From Chthoniobacterales bacterium (GTDB lineage: Bacteria > Verrucomicrobiota > Verrucomicrobiia > Chthoniobacterales > UBA10450), in the NCBI GenBank assembly GCA_013821455.1, contig JACDGS010000025.1, positions 1 to 56,412 of the forward strand: 56,412 nucleotides of DNA. Direction: 5' to 3'. A program made the position numbers and the translations under genes. Below are positions 32,696 through 40,525 of the stretch, in pieces. Below the pieces are notes generated by a model, which saw only the letters and a program-made list of their open reading frames with translations, searched no databases and was not told the origin of the DNA. Every line of letters begins with the position of its first letter. The first letter of the stretch is position 1.

Positions 32696-33928
32696 ATGAA
32701 ACGCGCGCCGTTGCTCCTTGCGATTCTGATTCTCGGCTTCCTTCCGGCGCGCGCGGATATCGTGGAAGAGTGGTCGGCCTGCGAAGGCCGCGTCGCGGAG
32801 TTCCAGCGTAAGGGACAAGCTCCCAAAGACGCTGCCGGGGAGTACTGCCTTGGTCTCGGCTACGCCACCGGAAAAATCGGGACCCGCGACATGGCGCGCG
32901 CGGCGAAGTGGCTCGGTTTAGCTGCTGCGCAGAATCTTCCCGCCGCGCTCACGGCTTTGGGTTACCACTACGAGAAAGGCTACGGGGTCGAGCGCGATCC
33001 GGCGAAAGCAGTGGCTTTGTATCGGCGCGCGGCGGACCAAGGCTACGCGGACGGTCTCCTCAATCTCGGTCGCGCATATGAAAACGGTGTCGGAGTTCCC
33101 GCGAATCAGACGGAGGCGTTAAAATGGTACGGACTCGCTGCGGCCAAAGGCAGTGAACTCGCCAAACGCGCCCTCGCTGCGGCTGGCCGTAATCCCCTTG
33201 CCACATCTGCCGGACTGTCCTCCTTCGAGGAAGGACAGCGTCTTTATCTCGCAAAGGATTTCGCGGGTGCCTTTCGCGTTTTCCTGCAGACAGCCGAGCA
33301 AGGCAACGCCCGCGCGCAATTACAGGTCGGTTCGCAGTATGAGTTTGGCGAAGGCGTCGCGCAGAGTTACCAGGACGCAGTCAAGTGGTATGCGCTCGCC
33401 GCAAAGCAGGGCGATTCGATTGCGCAGAGAAATTTGGGGAACATGTACGAGCTGGGCAAAGGCGTGGGAGAAGATTGGTCCCAAGCCGCCACTTGGTATC
33501 GTAGGAGCGCTGGCCAGTACGATGCGAAAGGACAATTCGCCCTCGGGCGGATGTACGAATTCGGCATGGGCGTGCCGCAAAGCCGCGGCGACGCGACCGC
33601 TTGGTTTCACAAAGCGGCGTCGTTAGGCAACTCCAAGGCGGCTTACTTTGAGAAGCATCTGCAAGGTGGGAATTTCATCGGATTCCGCGACGAGAACGAA
33701 GCGGCCGTCGTCCTCGGCGCCGGTCTTCGCTTTGCCCTGCGCAATCAGGAACCGGCCGGACGCACCTTCCGCAACAGCAACGAACGGATTGCTTACCTTG
33801 TCGGTCTTCGGCGCGAAGTCGATCGGAGCGAGGCGATGACTTTTTACAGCATGCGGAAATCCGCCTACGACGATTGCATGGGACACGCCGGCGAAGGCTG
33901 CGTTCCCCCAGGACCTGCTCCGCAATAA
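32696..33928 (+). CDS. Secreted Sel1-repeat protein
   Basis: This 410-residue protein has a signal peptide (MKRAPLLLAILILGFLPARA). It carries about seven Sel1-like repeats of 36 residues in two blocks (about 50-155 and 180-310), for example ALGYHYEKGYGVERDPAKAV, NLGRAYENGVGVPANQTEAL, NLGNMYELGKGVGEDWSQAA and ALGRMYEFGMGVPQSRGDAT. Sel1 solenoids bind partner proteins, often in the envelope. The C-terminal 100 residues have no repeat and end with several Cys (YDDCMGHAGEGCVPP). The start is the ATG at 32696, since an upstream-open frame covers the pseudogene. Confidence 0.9.
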   Translation: MKRAPLLLAILILGFLPARADIVEEWSACEGRVAEFQRKGQAPKDAAGEYCLGLGYATGKIGTRDMARAAKWLGLAAAQNLPAALTALGYHYEKGYGVERDPAKAVALYRRAADQGYADGLLNLGRAYENGVGVPANQTEALKWYGLAAAKGSELAKRALAAAGRNPLATSAGLSSFEEGQRLYLAKDFAGAFRVFLQTAEQGNARAQLQVGSQYEFGEGVAQSYQDAVKWYALAAKQGDSIAQRNLGNMYELGKGVGEDWSQAATWYRRSAGQYDAKGQFALGRMYEFGMGVPQSRGDATAWFHKAASLGNSKAAYFEKHLQGGNFIGFRDENEAAVVLGAGLRFALRNQEPAGRTFRNSNERIAYLVGLRREVDRSEAMTFYSMRKSAYDDCMGHAGEGCVPPGPAPQ

Positions 33929-33998
33929 TGCGACGCGATCGGCCCTCGTTAGGGGAAAAGACTAGACTTTAGCGGGCACCGTGAATTACAAGGGTTTC

Positions 33999-34337
33999 AT
34001 GAGCCTACTCTTAAAAACTCTCGCCCTTGGCCTTGTTGTCTTCGCGTCGTCAGTGCCGGCTCAGACGCAGTCGAGCGCTCCAGCCGACCAAAAGGTTTCA
34101 CAGAAAATTTCCCAGGCCCTGACCGATGCGGGAATCGACTCGCGCACCACCTCGGTAAAAGTGATCACAACCTCCGATCATGTCGTCTATCTCACCGGGC
34201 TGATCAGCGACAAGGATACAATTAAACTAGCTGGAGACGTCGCCGCGAAAACCGCGCCTTCATTCCGGATCGTCAACCAAATCCATTCGAGTTTCTTCGA
34301 CGATCCGAATCATGTCACCGGCGATAAAACGAAATAG
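33999..34337 (+). CDS. Secreted BON-domain protein
   Basis: This 112-residue protein has a signal peptide (MSLLLKTLALGLVVFASSVP, cleavage near AQTQ). One BON domain (about 35-100) contains DQKVSQKISQALTDAGIDSR, VKVITTSDHVVYLTGLISDK and a closing helix and strand (AKTAPSFRIVNQI). BON domains bind phospholipid or envelope surfaces, as in OsmY. An earlier GTG at 33981 would add six residues; AAGGG before the ATG favours 33999. It follows the Sel1 gene by 70 bases, with a 9-mer variant between. Confidence 0.82.
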   Translation: MSLLLKTLALGLVVFASSVPAQTQSSAPADQKVSQKISQALTDAGIDSRTTSVKVITTSDHVVYLTGLISDKDTIKLAGDVAAKTAPSFRIVNQIHSSFFDDPNHVTGDKTK

Positions 34338-34370
34338 CGCAAAAGTGATCTATCTCGTTCCACCTCGGCG

Positions 34371-34460
34371 GCTCATTGCATCCGAAGTAGCTGCGCCGCA
34401 TCGTCGGCATTAAGCGGATCGTCGGGCGATTCGATCTCTTCCTCCGTCTTGAGGAATCAG
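34371..34460 (-). pseudogene. Remnant of the 3' end of a zinc-ribbon protein gene
   Basis: The minus strand reads EEEIESPDDPLNADDAAQLL then RMQ and stop, almost the same as the end of the protein encoded at 35448-36326 (EIESPDDPLNADKVSKLLRQ). DNA similarity goes on past the stop into the 3' flank (GATCTATCT region). The rest of the gene is missing. The remaining bases of the 34338-34651 gap show nothing else. Confidence 0.7.
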
Positions 34461-34651
34461 ATGGAGGCGGCACCGAGTGCTGCATTTCAAACACATGACA
34501 GCCACTCATCGTAAGCAGAAAAATACCGCTGGGAAGAGGGTGGGTCGCTCCTGCGCGGCTTATTAACTCATTTCGAAGGCCGCTCCCTGGGAAGGGGCGT
34601 CTGAAAACGAACAAAAATAGTTGTTTTGCGGGTCGAATAGCGGAAGTCGGG

Positions 34652-35185
34652 TTAATCCGCCGCAGGCTTAAGCGAGTGCATGACGGCGCGCATCTCCTTG
34701 TTATGCGCTTCCTGGCCGTTCTGAGGCGTAACGCAAAAGAGCACGCACTTGATGCCCTTCTCTGGCACTAACCCGACGGTCGTGAGGGCACAATCCTGGC
34801 CGTCTATTTTGCCCTTGAACGTGTAGAGGAAGAGCTTGAGGCCATCGTGGGACTCCCCCTCGCTGCTGTGCCCCCCTGTGGTGTCAGTGAGCTTGATCTT
34901 GTCACCCAGCGTCCTCGCTACCAGCACTAGTTCGTTCTTCATGTCGCGGATGTCCTTGAACGGGATGAACGAGAAGGAAAAGATACCGTCAGGCGAAGTG
35001 CAGTTAATGATCCCGTCGACCTCGGGGCTAATCTTCCAGCCCACCGGCGGGGTGAAACGGATGCCCGAACCGTCGGCGGGAAATTTGACCTCGTCCGCCG
35101 CCCGCAGCGAACTGGAGGTGCTGAGGGCGAGACAGAGAAGGGCCAGCGAGAGCAGGAAACGACGAGGAGCGGAGAGTGGTATCAT
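34652..35185 (-). CDS. Secreted protein of unknown function
   Basis: This 177-residue protein has a signal peptide (RRFLLSLALLCLALSTSSSL, cleavage near RAADE). The mature part begins VKFPADGSGIRFTPPVGWKI, a pattern of secreted proteins with a GW-K motif that measure about 150 residues. It has Cys at three places (INCTSPDG, GQDCALTT, KCVLFCV). The last helix NKEMRAVMHSLKPAAD is typical of this set. Function unknown. The protein encoded at 36548 has the same plan (VEIPDGWD... to VEKIIQSLKAVG), so both may belong to one family. Confidence 0.72.
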   Translation of the reverse strand: MIPLSAPRRFLLSLALLCLALSTSSSLRAADEVKFPADGSGIRFTPPVGWKISPEVDGIINCTSPDGIFSFSFIPFKDIRDMKNELVLVARTLGDKIKLTDTTGGHSSEGESHDGLKLFLYTFKGKIDGQDCALTTVGLVPEKGIKCVLFCVTPQNGQEAHNKEMRAVMHSLKPAAD

Positions 35186-35447
35186 GGGAAGCGATCCGTG
35201 CGTTGGGTGGATGAGGTATCTTCGGCGGCTTGCCGGTCGATGAAAACGGAACAGCGACGGCTTGTTGCCACTATTGCTACTGCCAGGATTTGCTTTTCAC
35301 CGCGCCGCGCCGGAAACGGGCCGAGCGGCGAACGGTGCCGGGGAGTGAGGGGGTCCGACGACCCTTTCGTTGCGGCGGCTACGAAACGTCGACCTTCGGG
35401 CGGCCAGAGTGCAGACATGATCTATCTTGCTTCTCCAGTTCGGCTGC

Positions 35448-36326
35448 TCATTGCTGCCGAAGCAGCTTCGACACCTTGTCGGCATTCAGCGGGTCGTCGG
35501 GCGATTCGATCTCTTGCAAATCCATCTTGTCCCGGTCAGTAATGGCCACCGCGAAATAGCGTTTTTGTTTTTGATCCCCATCAAAGACCGTAATTTTCAT
35601 CGGCCAGCTTGAGTTATCCACGGTATAGGGGCCGTGGATCCACATCCCGACTTCATCGGATCGCCCGCTCAACATCTGGAATCCGCCCTCGGTAAAGGTC
35701 ACCTCGACCGTCAACGATATTTCCGCACCGACCCCTTTCCACCTTCCGATGAGATCCTCAGGATTCTGAGGAATCAGATGGAGTTCGCCCCGCCCAAACT
35801 TGTCAATGACATCTCCTTCGTCCTTCGATGTCGCCGGCACATCCGAGTCCAGCACAGGCGGCGGTCGCTCCGAGGCGCCAATGCCAAGCAGGACGAAGAA
35901 GAAAATGGTGCAAGCGGCGACCAGCACCAAGAGGGTGCGGAGGCGGATTCTCGATCTCTTCCAGACGGCAAAAGCGAGACCCAGTTCGGCAAAAAGCACC
36001 AGCAGCTTTAGCCCGGCGCCGATGGGCGCGAAAATCATCATCGCGAAACCAAAGACCAGACAAATAATCGCGGCAGCAGTGACGAAGAAGCGGCCGATTC
36101 TCGCCTTCTTCGGGCCAGCTTTTGTCGCCGGTTCCGTTGTCCCGCGTTTTGGATCGATATCTTCGGCCAGTGGGAGAGGGGGCGGCGGCGGCTGTGCCAG
36201 AACAGGAGCGGGCTCTGGCAGCTTCGGAGCCGAGGCGGGAGCGTCGGGTCGAGGCGCCGGTTTTCCGCACGCCGCACAAAACTGCGCTTCTGGCGGGATC
36301 AAGACTCCACAATTGGAACAGTACAT
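35448..36326 (-). CDS. Zinc-ribbon membrane protein
   Basis: This 292-residue protein has an N-terminal zinc ribbon with four cysteines (MYCSNCGVLIPPEAQFCAAC, residues 1-20), a Pro-rich linker (about 25-60), and three membrane helices (about 80-150: AAAIICLVFGFAMMIFAPIG, LLVLFAELGLAFAVW, LLVLVAACTIFFFVLLGIG). The C-terminal domain is beta-rich (GRWKGVGAEISLTVEVTFTE, FQMLSGRSDEVG), similar to lipocalin-like stress proteins. The C-terminus reads DKVSKLLRQQ. A decayed copy of its 3' end lies at 34371. Function unknown. Confidence 0.8.
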   Translation of the reverse strand: MYCSNCGVLIPPEAQFCAACGKPAPRPDAPASAPKLPEPAPVLAQPPPPPLPLAEDIDPKRGTTEPATKAGPKKARIGRFFVTAAAIICLVFGFAMMIFAPIGAGLKLLVLFAELGLAFAVWKRSRIRLRTLLVLVAACTIFFFVLLGIGASERPPPVLDSDVPATSKDEGDVIDKFGRGELHLIPQNPEDLIGRWKGVGAEISLTVEVTFTEGGFQMLSGRSDEVGMWIHGPYTVDNSSWPMKITVFDGDQKQKRYFAVAITDRDKMDLQEIESPDDPLNADKVSKLLRQQ

Positions 36327-36479
36327 GGCCGGATGCGGGCAAAATTGCTACTAACGACTCTTACACACCAGCCCACCGCCACGTCGAGACCTTTCCACCT
36401 TATTTTTCGATTGACTGGGCCACTCGGCAGACACACCGATTTCCTGAGCGGGATGCCTGTGTATTCAGAAACCACGTCT

Positions 36480-36516
36480 GTGATTTCCGGCTCGTGTTCC
36501 ACCGCCTGGCGCAGGT
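36480..36516 (-). pseudogene. Remnant of the small CxxC protein gene
   Basis: The minus strand reads DLRQAVEHEPEI, near identical to the end of the 49-residue protein at 37160-37309 (DLRQAVKHEPEM). The upstream part with the cysteines is not present. It lies in the 220-base gap between two genes. Confidence 0.5.
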
Positions 36517-36547
36517 CGCCGCGAAAACAGCCCCCTCGACCGCGGCC

Positions 36548-37057
36548 TTAGCCAACCGCCTTCAGGCTCTGGATGATCTTCTCGACTTCCTCCGCCACTT
36601 TCTTCGCATTCTCGATGGCGAAGTTGGCCGTCAACACGACCACTTTGTCCTTGATCGGCAGCCTAACGACGATGATCGAAACCTGATTGACGTGACGTCC
36701 CAGCGTCTCTTTGCCTTGGAAATGCATCTCCTCGGCATCGAGTCCGTTAACCTTGATTTTGCTCGTTTTTTTCGAGGCCTGGTCAACCTCGATGCTGCCC
36801 AAGACTTTCAGCAGCGAAAACGTGTCCTCGAGATCGGCCTGCGCATCTTCCTTCTTCGGAGAGGCTGTCACATAGATCGCAGTCTCTTCGTTGTGTCCGG
36901 TGGCGCCGCCGCCCTCCATGTCATCGGGGTCCCAGCCATCGGGAATTTCGACGGTGGCGACCGCAGCCTTCGCGCTCGAGACTTTCATGGTCTTGGCCTC
37001 AGCAACGATGGAGCCGAGGCAAGTGGCGATAAGAAGAGTTATAAAGAACTTAGTCAT
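36548..37057 (-). CDS. Secreted protein of unknown function
   Basis: This 169-residue protein has a signal peptide (MTKFFITLLIATCLGSIVAE). Mature part: VATVEIPDGWDPDDMEGGGA, then a mixed alpha/beta domain with EDTFSLLKVLGSIEVDQ and IKVNGLDAEEMHFQGKETLG, ending with a helix EVEKIIQSLKAVG. It shares the plan of the protein encoded at 34652-35185: one GW near the mature N-terminus and a last helix with hydrophobic i/i+3 spacing. Longer starts up to 37144 are open, but 37057 gives the signal peptide. Function unknown; one exact 9-mer at 36661. Confidence 0.75.
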   Translation of the reverse strand: MTKFFITLLIATCLGSIVAEAKTMKVSSAKAAVATVEIPDGWDPDDMEGGGATGHNEETAIYVTASPKKEDAQADLEDTFSLLKVLGSIEVDQASKKTSKIKVNGLDAEEMHFQGKETLGRHVNQVSIIVVRLPIKDKVVVLTANFAIENAKKVAEEVEKIIQSLKAVG

Positions 37058-37159
37058 GATGAGGTTATGGATGCTGGGAGAGGTTAAGTTCGGTCGGCGG
37101 TTGTGACGACCTCTCTTTGCCATCGCCTGGCAGCAATTTTTCACCTCGGCTTCTTCTCG

Positions 37160-37309
37160 TTAGGTATTCATTTCCGGCTCGTGCTTCACGGCCTGGCGCA
37201 GATCGCCGATGTTCTTCTTGTCCTCCCTTTTGTGTTTATACGGCTTGCACAAAGCACACGAGGACCCTTTCCGCGCCTTGAAGCGCCTCTTAGTCAATTG
37301 ACCTTTCAT
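37160..37309 (-). CDS. 49-residue basic CxxC protein
   Basis: The minus strand from 37309 encodes MKGQLTKRRFKARKGSSCAL then CKPYKHKREDKKNIGDLRQA and VKHEPEMNT. It has one CxxC (residues 18-21) in a strongly basic context. Short proteins with the pattern RKGSCALCKPHK are found in many bacteria and annotated as hypothetical. A single metal-binding pair would need a partner. The stop codon lies inside a variant 9-mer (TCGTTAGGT). A partial remnant lies at 36480. Confidence 0.6.
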   Translation of the reverse strand: MKGQLTKRRFKARKGSSCALCKPYKHKREDKKNIGDLRQAVKHEPEMNT

Positions 37310-37359
37310 CGTTGCCTTATCCCTTCCACGGCGCGTCGCGTCAAGCTGATCGTCAGTTG

Positions 37360-37842
37360 CTACAACTCCGGCGGCTTTCTATTCTTGAATGCGTTGACCT
37401 TCCTTAGCCTCTCCAAGTCTTCTTCTCGTCGCGTAAGATGATCGTCGCGCAGGGCCCACCTCAGCTTATCTGGTGGACGATCTTGCCATAGAGCGAGCGC
37501 CTTTTTCAAATCTGCCTCCGCACCAAAGGTGTCACCGGACGATTGCTTAACGTTAGCCAGCTTGTCATAAAGCCACGCGACCTCGGGAGTTTCTTGTCCT
37601 TCGGTTTGGAAGATTTTCAGCGCAGTTTCATAACTCGCCTGGGCTGCGGGATTGGAAAGCCGACCCTGTACCATGTGTGCATCGCCAAGTTCGACCAGGA
37701 CGAAAGCGTACTCAACACTGTCCTCGCCGCAGCGCGCCCGGGTTGCGGTAAGCTTCTCCCGCAATTGTGCTGGCGTAGGCTCGAACCAGCCCCAAGGTTG
37801 CGGGGATGGCACCGGCCCCGTTGCATCATCGGCGCGGCTCAT
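37360..37842 (-). CDS. Small TPR protein
   Basis: This 160-residue soluble protein has about two or three TPR units: SVEYAFVLVELGDAHMVQGR, QASYETALKIFQTEGQETPE and VAWLYDKLANVKQSSGDTFG with FGAEADLKKALALW. A Pro-rich N-terminus (PVPSPQPWGWFEPTPAQLRE) and a charged C-terminal helix flank them. Probably a protein-binding adaptor. It follows the 49-residue CxxC protein in the direction of transcription by 50 bases (37309 to 37360 reading backwards), so both may be one unit. Confidence 0.72.
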   Translation of the reverse strand: MSRADDATGPVPSPQPWGWFEPTPAQLREKLTATRARCGEDSVEYAFVLVELGDAHMVQGRLSNPAAQASYETALKIFQTEGQETPEVAWLYDKLANVKQSSGDTFGAEADLKKALALWQDRPPDKLRWALRDDHLTRREEDLERLRKVNAFKNRKPPEL

Positions 37843-37968
37843 TATTCAGGCGACACGTTTACCAGGACGGAAAGTTAGCGTCTCGCGCGGAGCGGACAAG
37901 GTATCTTCAGGCGAAGTCACTGCTGGAAATGTATGTTGGCCTAACGAGTAAAGGACTGCCGCTTACCA

Positions 37969-40068
37969 TCAGCTGCCGGGCAGCAGTTGTCTGAGCAAAC
38001 GATCCACGTCCTCTGGCGTCGGCAGGTGCGGCCGGGGCGTGGGCGTGCGACGAGGCTTCTTGTCGATCTTCTTTTCGTGTCCCGGTGACGGAGCGCTACT
38101 CTCGGGTGATGGTGACGGCGAGGCCGAGGCGAAGGGTGTAACGCTTTGCGCAGGGGTGGGCGAAGTCTGATTCTCGTTAGGCGGCGTCGGCGTGACGGGC
38201 TCGTTCGTCTGCACGGTGGCGCCGCGTTCTTTGTAGATGTTTTGCTTGTCGCTCCCGTTGAAGGTGCAGTTCGTTAGGCTGACCACGCTTTGCACGCAGG
38301 CGCCGACCCCGAAGTAACGGCTCCCGCCGAAACGGCAATCCTTCAGGGTGAGCGTGGCGCGCTCCGAGGTTTTCCCCCGCACACCGGCGATCGCGCCGCG
38401 CGCATTATTCGTGAAATCGGAATCGGAGATGCTCGCTTCTCCATTCAAGCGCACGAAAAGTCCGGCGTCCGATTGGCCGCTGATCTTCAGCTTGCTGGCC
38501 CGCAGGCGCGTTCCTGGGTCGGCCAGGATGATGCCGTCCTGGTTCTCGCGAATCTCGGCACCCTCGATCGTCGCTGCGCTCCCGGCGACCAGGCCGATGG
38601 CAGTCCGGTTGTGTAAAAATTGGCAGCGCTTCACTTCGGCCTGCCCACGGCCCGCCTCGCGATCGCCCACCGCGAGACCGACGCTGCGCGTCCCGCTAAT
38701 CTCCGTTTCTTCGAGGATGGCCTTGCCGCCGTCGATCGCGTTGACGGCGTATTGCGCGGAATCGGTGATCACGCTGTGGCGCACGGTCACGACCGCGCCT
38801 TTCCCGTAAGCGGCCACTGCCTGGCAGAAGGGAATCTCGTTCGCCTCGATGCCGCCGCCGGCAAACTGGCATTTCTCGATCTCGAGCTGGCTGCCGTTGA
38901 CGCAGGACACGCCCTGTTGATTCGATTCGAAAGTGCTCTCCGCGATCGTCCCGCGCGCGTTGTTAAAGAGCACGACCAGCCCGAGCTGGGTGCCGGCGGT
39001 CGGGGTCACGCCGTTATTTTTGAAAGAGCTTTTGCTGATCGCCACCATCGCGCCGTCGAGCGCACGGATGCCCGCGCTGTTGTTGGTGAAATGACAATCC
39101 TCGGCGGTGAGACTGCTCTTCGCGCCGGTCAGGGAGATGGTCGCGCCTCTTCCCTCCGCGCCGTTGCGATCGAAGGCGCAGGAGTGCAGTTCCGCGGTCG
39201 CGCCATTGGCCAGCCAAAGACCGAACTGGCTTTCGCCTAACGAACATTGCGTGAGGCTCGCGCGTGACCCTTGGTTCAGGCGCACGGCCGTCCCGCTGGC
39301 GGCGGTGAAAGAAGAGCCGAGCGCCTTGAGCCCGCCCATCGCGCTCACGCCCACCGCGGTGCTCGATTGCACTTTGCAAGCTTCCAGCTCCAAATCGGCG
39401 CCCTGCGCGATCGAGATGGCGGGCAGCTCGCCGATGCCGTTGCAGAGGAACTGCACGTTTTGCACGGTCACCCCCGGCGCATGCACCGACAGGCATTCGC
39501 GGCCTTCACTCTGAAAGAAGACCTGCCCCATCGCGCCGACCAGATGCACGGCTTTATTAACCACGAGCCCACCGGGATAAGAGCCAGGCGGAATTTTGAT
39601 CGTTGCCCCCGGCGCCGCTTGAGCGAGCGCCGCGTTTAGATCGAAGGTTTCGGGGAGCGCGAAAGGTGGCGGCACAAAAACCGGTGTGGCCGTGACTGCG
39701 GCGGAAGGTGACACCGAGGGCGCGGCCGACGGAATCGGAGAAGGAGAGAGAGCGATCGAAGCAGTCGGCCTCGGCGTCGGTTCGGGCGCTGGTTTAGGCG
39801 CAGGCGAACCGCATTGCCGCAAAGCGATCACGAAGACGAGAAGCATCACGACTACGGCGGCTGCGATGGCGATAAGGCGAGGATTGATCGGAGAAGGCGG
39901 CGGCGGCACCGGGTCGATGACCGGGGGTTTCACCAACAACGGCTCGGGTTGCGGCGGCACTTCGGGCGGCGTCGCAACTGCGTGGGCCGCTCCGCAATCA
40001 GGGCAGGCCGGGCGTTTCACCGGATCGTAAATTCGCCCGCAACTGCAGCGGATCCGTTTGGTGGTCAT
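37969..40068 (-). CDS. Zinc-ribbon, membrane-anchored right-handed beta-helix protein
   Basis: This 699-residue protein has an N-terminal zinc ribbon (CSCGRIYDPVKRPACPDCG, residues 8-26), a Pro-rich linker, one membrane helix (about 66-85, AIAAAVVVMLLVFVIAL), a Pro/Ser/Thr-rich stalk (about 88-145), then a long parallel beta-helix (about 150-620) of NosD/pectate-lyase type with many short repeats (SSLTAEDCHFTNNSAGIRAL, GTIAESTFESNQQGVSCVNG). The tail is Pro-rich and basic, ending TPEDVDRLLRQLLPGS. The zinc ribbon should face the cytoplasm and the helix the periplasm. A frameshifted paralogue lies at 43144-45284. Role unknown; beta-helices of this kind bind polysaccharide or proteins. Confidence 0.88.
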   Translation of the reverse strand: MTTKRIRCSCGRIYDPVKRPACPDCGAAHAVATPPEVPPQPEPLLVKPPVIDPVPPPPSPINPRLIAIAAAVVVMLLVFVIALRQCGSPAPKPAPEPTPRPTASIALSPSPIPSAAPSVSPSAAVTATPVFVPPPFALPETFDLNAALAQAAPGATIKIPPGSYPGGLVVNKAVHLVGAMGQVFFQSEGRECLSVHAPGVTVQNVQFLCNGIGELPAISIAQGADLELEACKVQSSTAVGVSAMGGLKALGSSFTAASGTAVRLNQGSRASLTQCSLGESQFGLWLANGATAELHSCAFDRNGAEGRGATISLTGAKSSLTAEDCHFTNNSAGIRALDGAMVAISKSSFKNNGVTPTAGTQLGLVVLFNNARGTIAESTFESNQQGVSCVNGSQLEIEKCQFAGGGIEANEIPFCQAVAAYGKGAVVTVRHSVITDSAQYAVNAIDGGKAILEETEISGTRSVGLAVGDREAGRGQAEVKRCQFLHNRTAIGLVAGSAATIEGAEIRENQDGIILADPGTRLRASKLKISGQSDAGLFVRLNGEASISDSDFTNNARGAIAGVRGKTSERATLTLKDCRFGGSRYFGVGACVQSVVSLTNCTFNGSDKQNIYKERGATVQTNEPVTPTPPNENQTSPTPAQSVTPFASASPSPSPESSAPSPGHEKKIDKKPRRTPTPRPHLPTPEDVDRLLRQLLPGS

Positions 40069-40113
40069 GGGCGGCGGTAGGTCCTTCTGTTTCTGCGCGT
40101 CCTGAAGTCGAGG

Positions 40114-40515
40114 GTGCGCTTACGAATCGATGCCAATGATCCGGCGGAATGCAAACACATCAGCATTGCACCACTCGTTAGGCCACATTCACGCTTTTCA
40201 TCGCGCGCCGCGCGCTCTACAAAAGAAGGCAAAGATGCACCGATAGAACCATCGAAACTGCAGCGCTGCCTCCCGTTCATCGCCGCAGCGATTTATCTCG
40301 GCGTCTTATGCATGACCGGCAGCGTCACAGTCTTTCGTCTCTGCCTGGCGTTACCCCTGGCGCTGATCGTCTGGGTGGGAGTAACGCTCTGGCTCGATTC
40401 GCAGCGCGACGGTTCCATTCCGCAACCGCGACGCGAGGACCTTATTCCACTGGAGGACGTTGCGCCGCCAGATCCTCCTTCCAGGCTTGACCCACCCCTT
40501 CCCCCGGACTCATAA
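40114..40515 (+). CDS. Small two-helix membrane protein
   Basis: This 133-residue frame has a basic N-terminus of doubtful start (HSRFSSRAARSTKEGKDAPI), two adjacent membrane helices (CLPFIAAAIYLGVLCMTGSV and LCLALPLALIVWVGVTLWL), and a Pro-rich acidic C-terminus (LIPLEDVAPPDPPSRLDPPL). Not recognised. It diverges from the beta-helix gene and ends 10 bases before the next gene on the same strand. A 9-mer at 40175 is within the frame. Confidence 0.55.
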   Translation: MRLRIDANDPAECKHISIAPLVRPHSRFSSRAARSTKEGKDAPIEPSKLQRCLPFIAAAIYLGVLCMTGSVTVFRLCLALPLALIVWVGVTLWLDSQRDGSIPQPRREDLIPLEDVAPPDPPSRLDPPLPPDS

Positions 40516-40525
40516 CAACGCTCAG

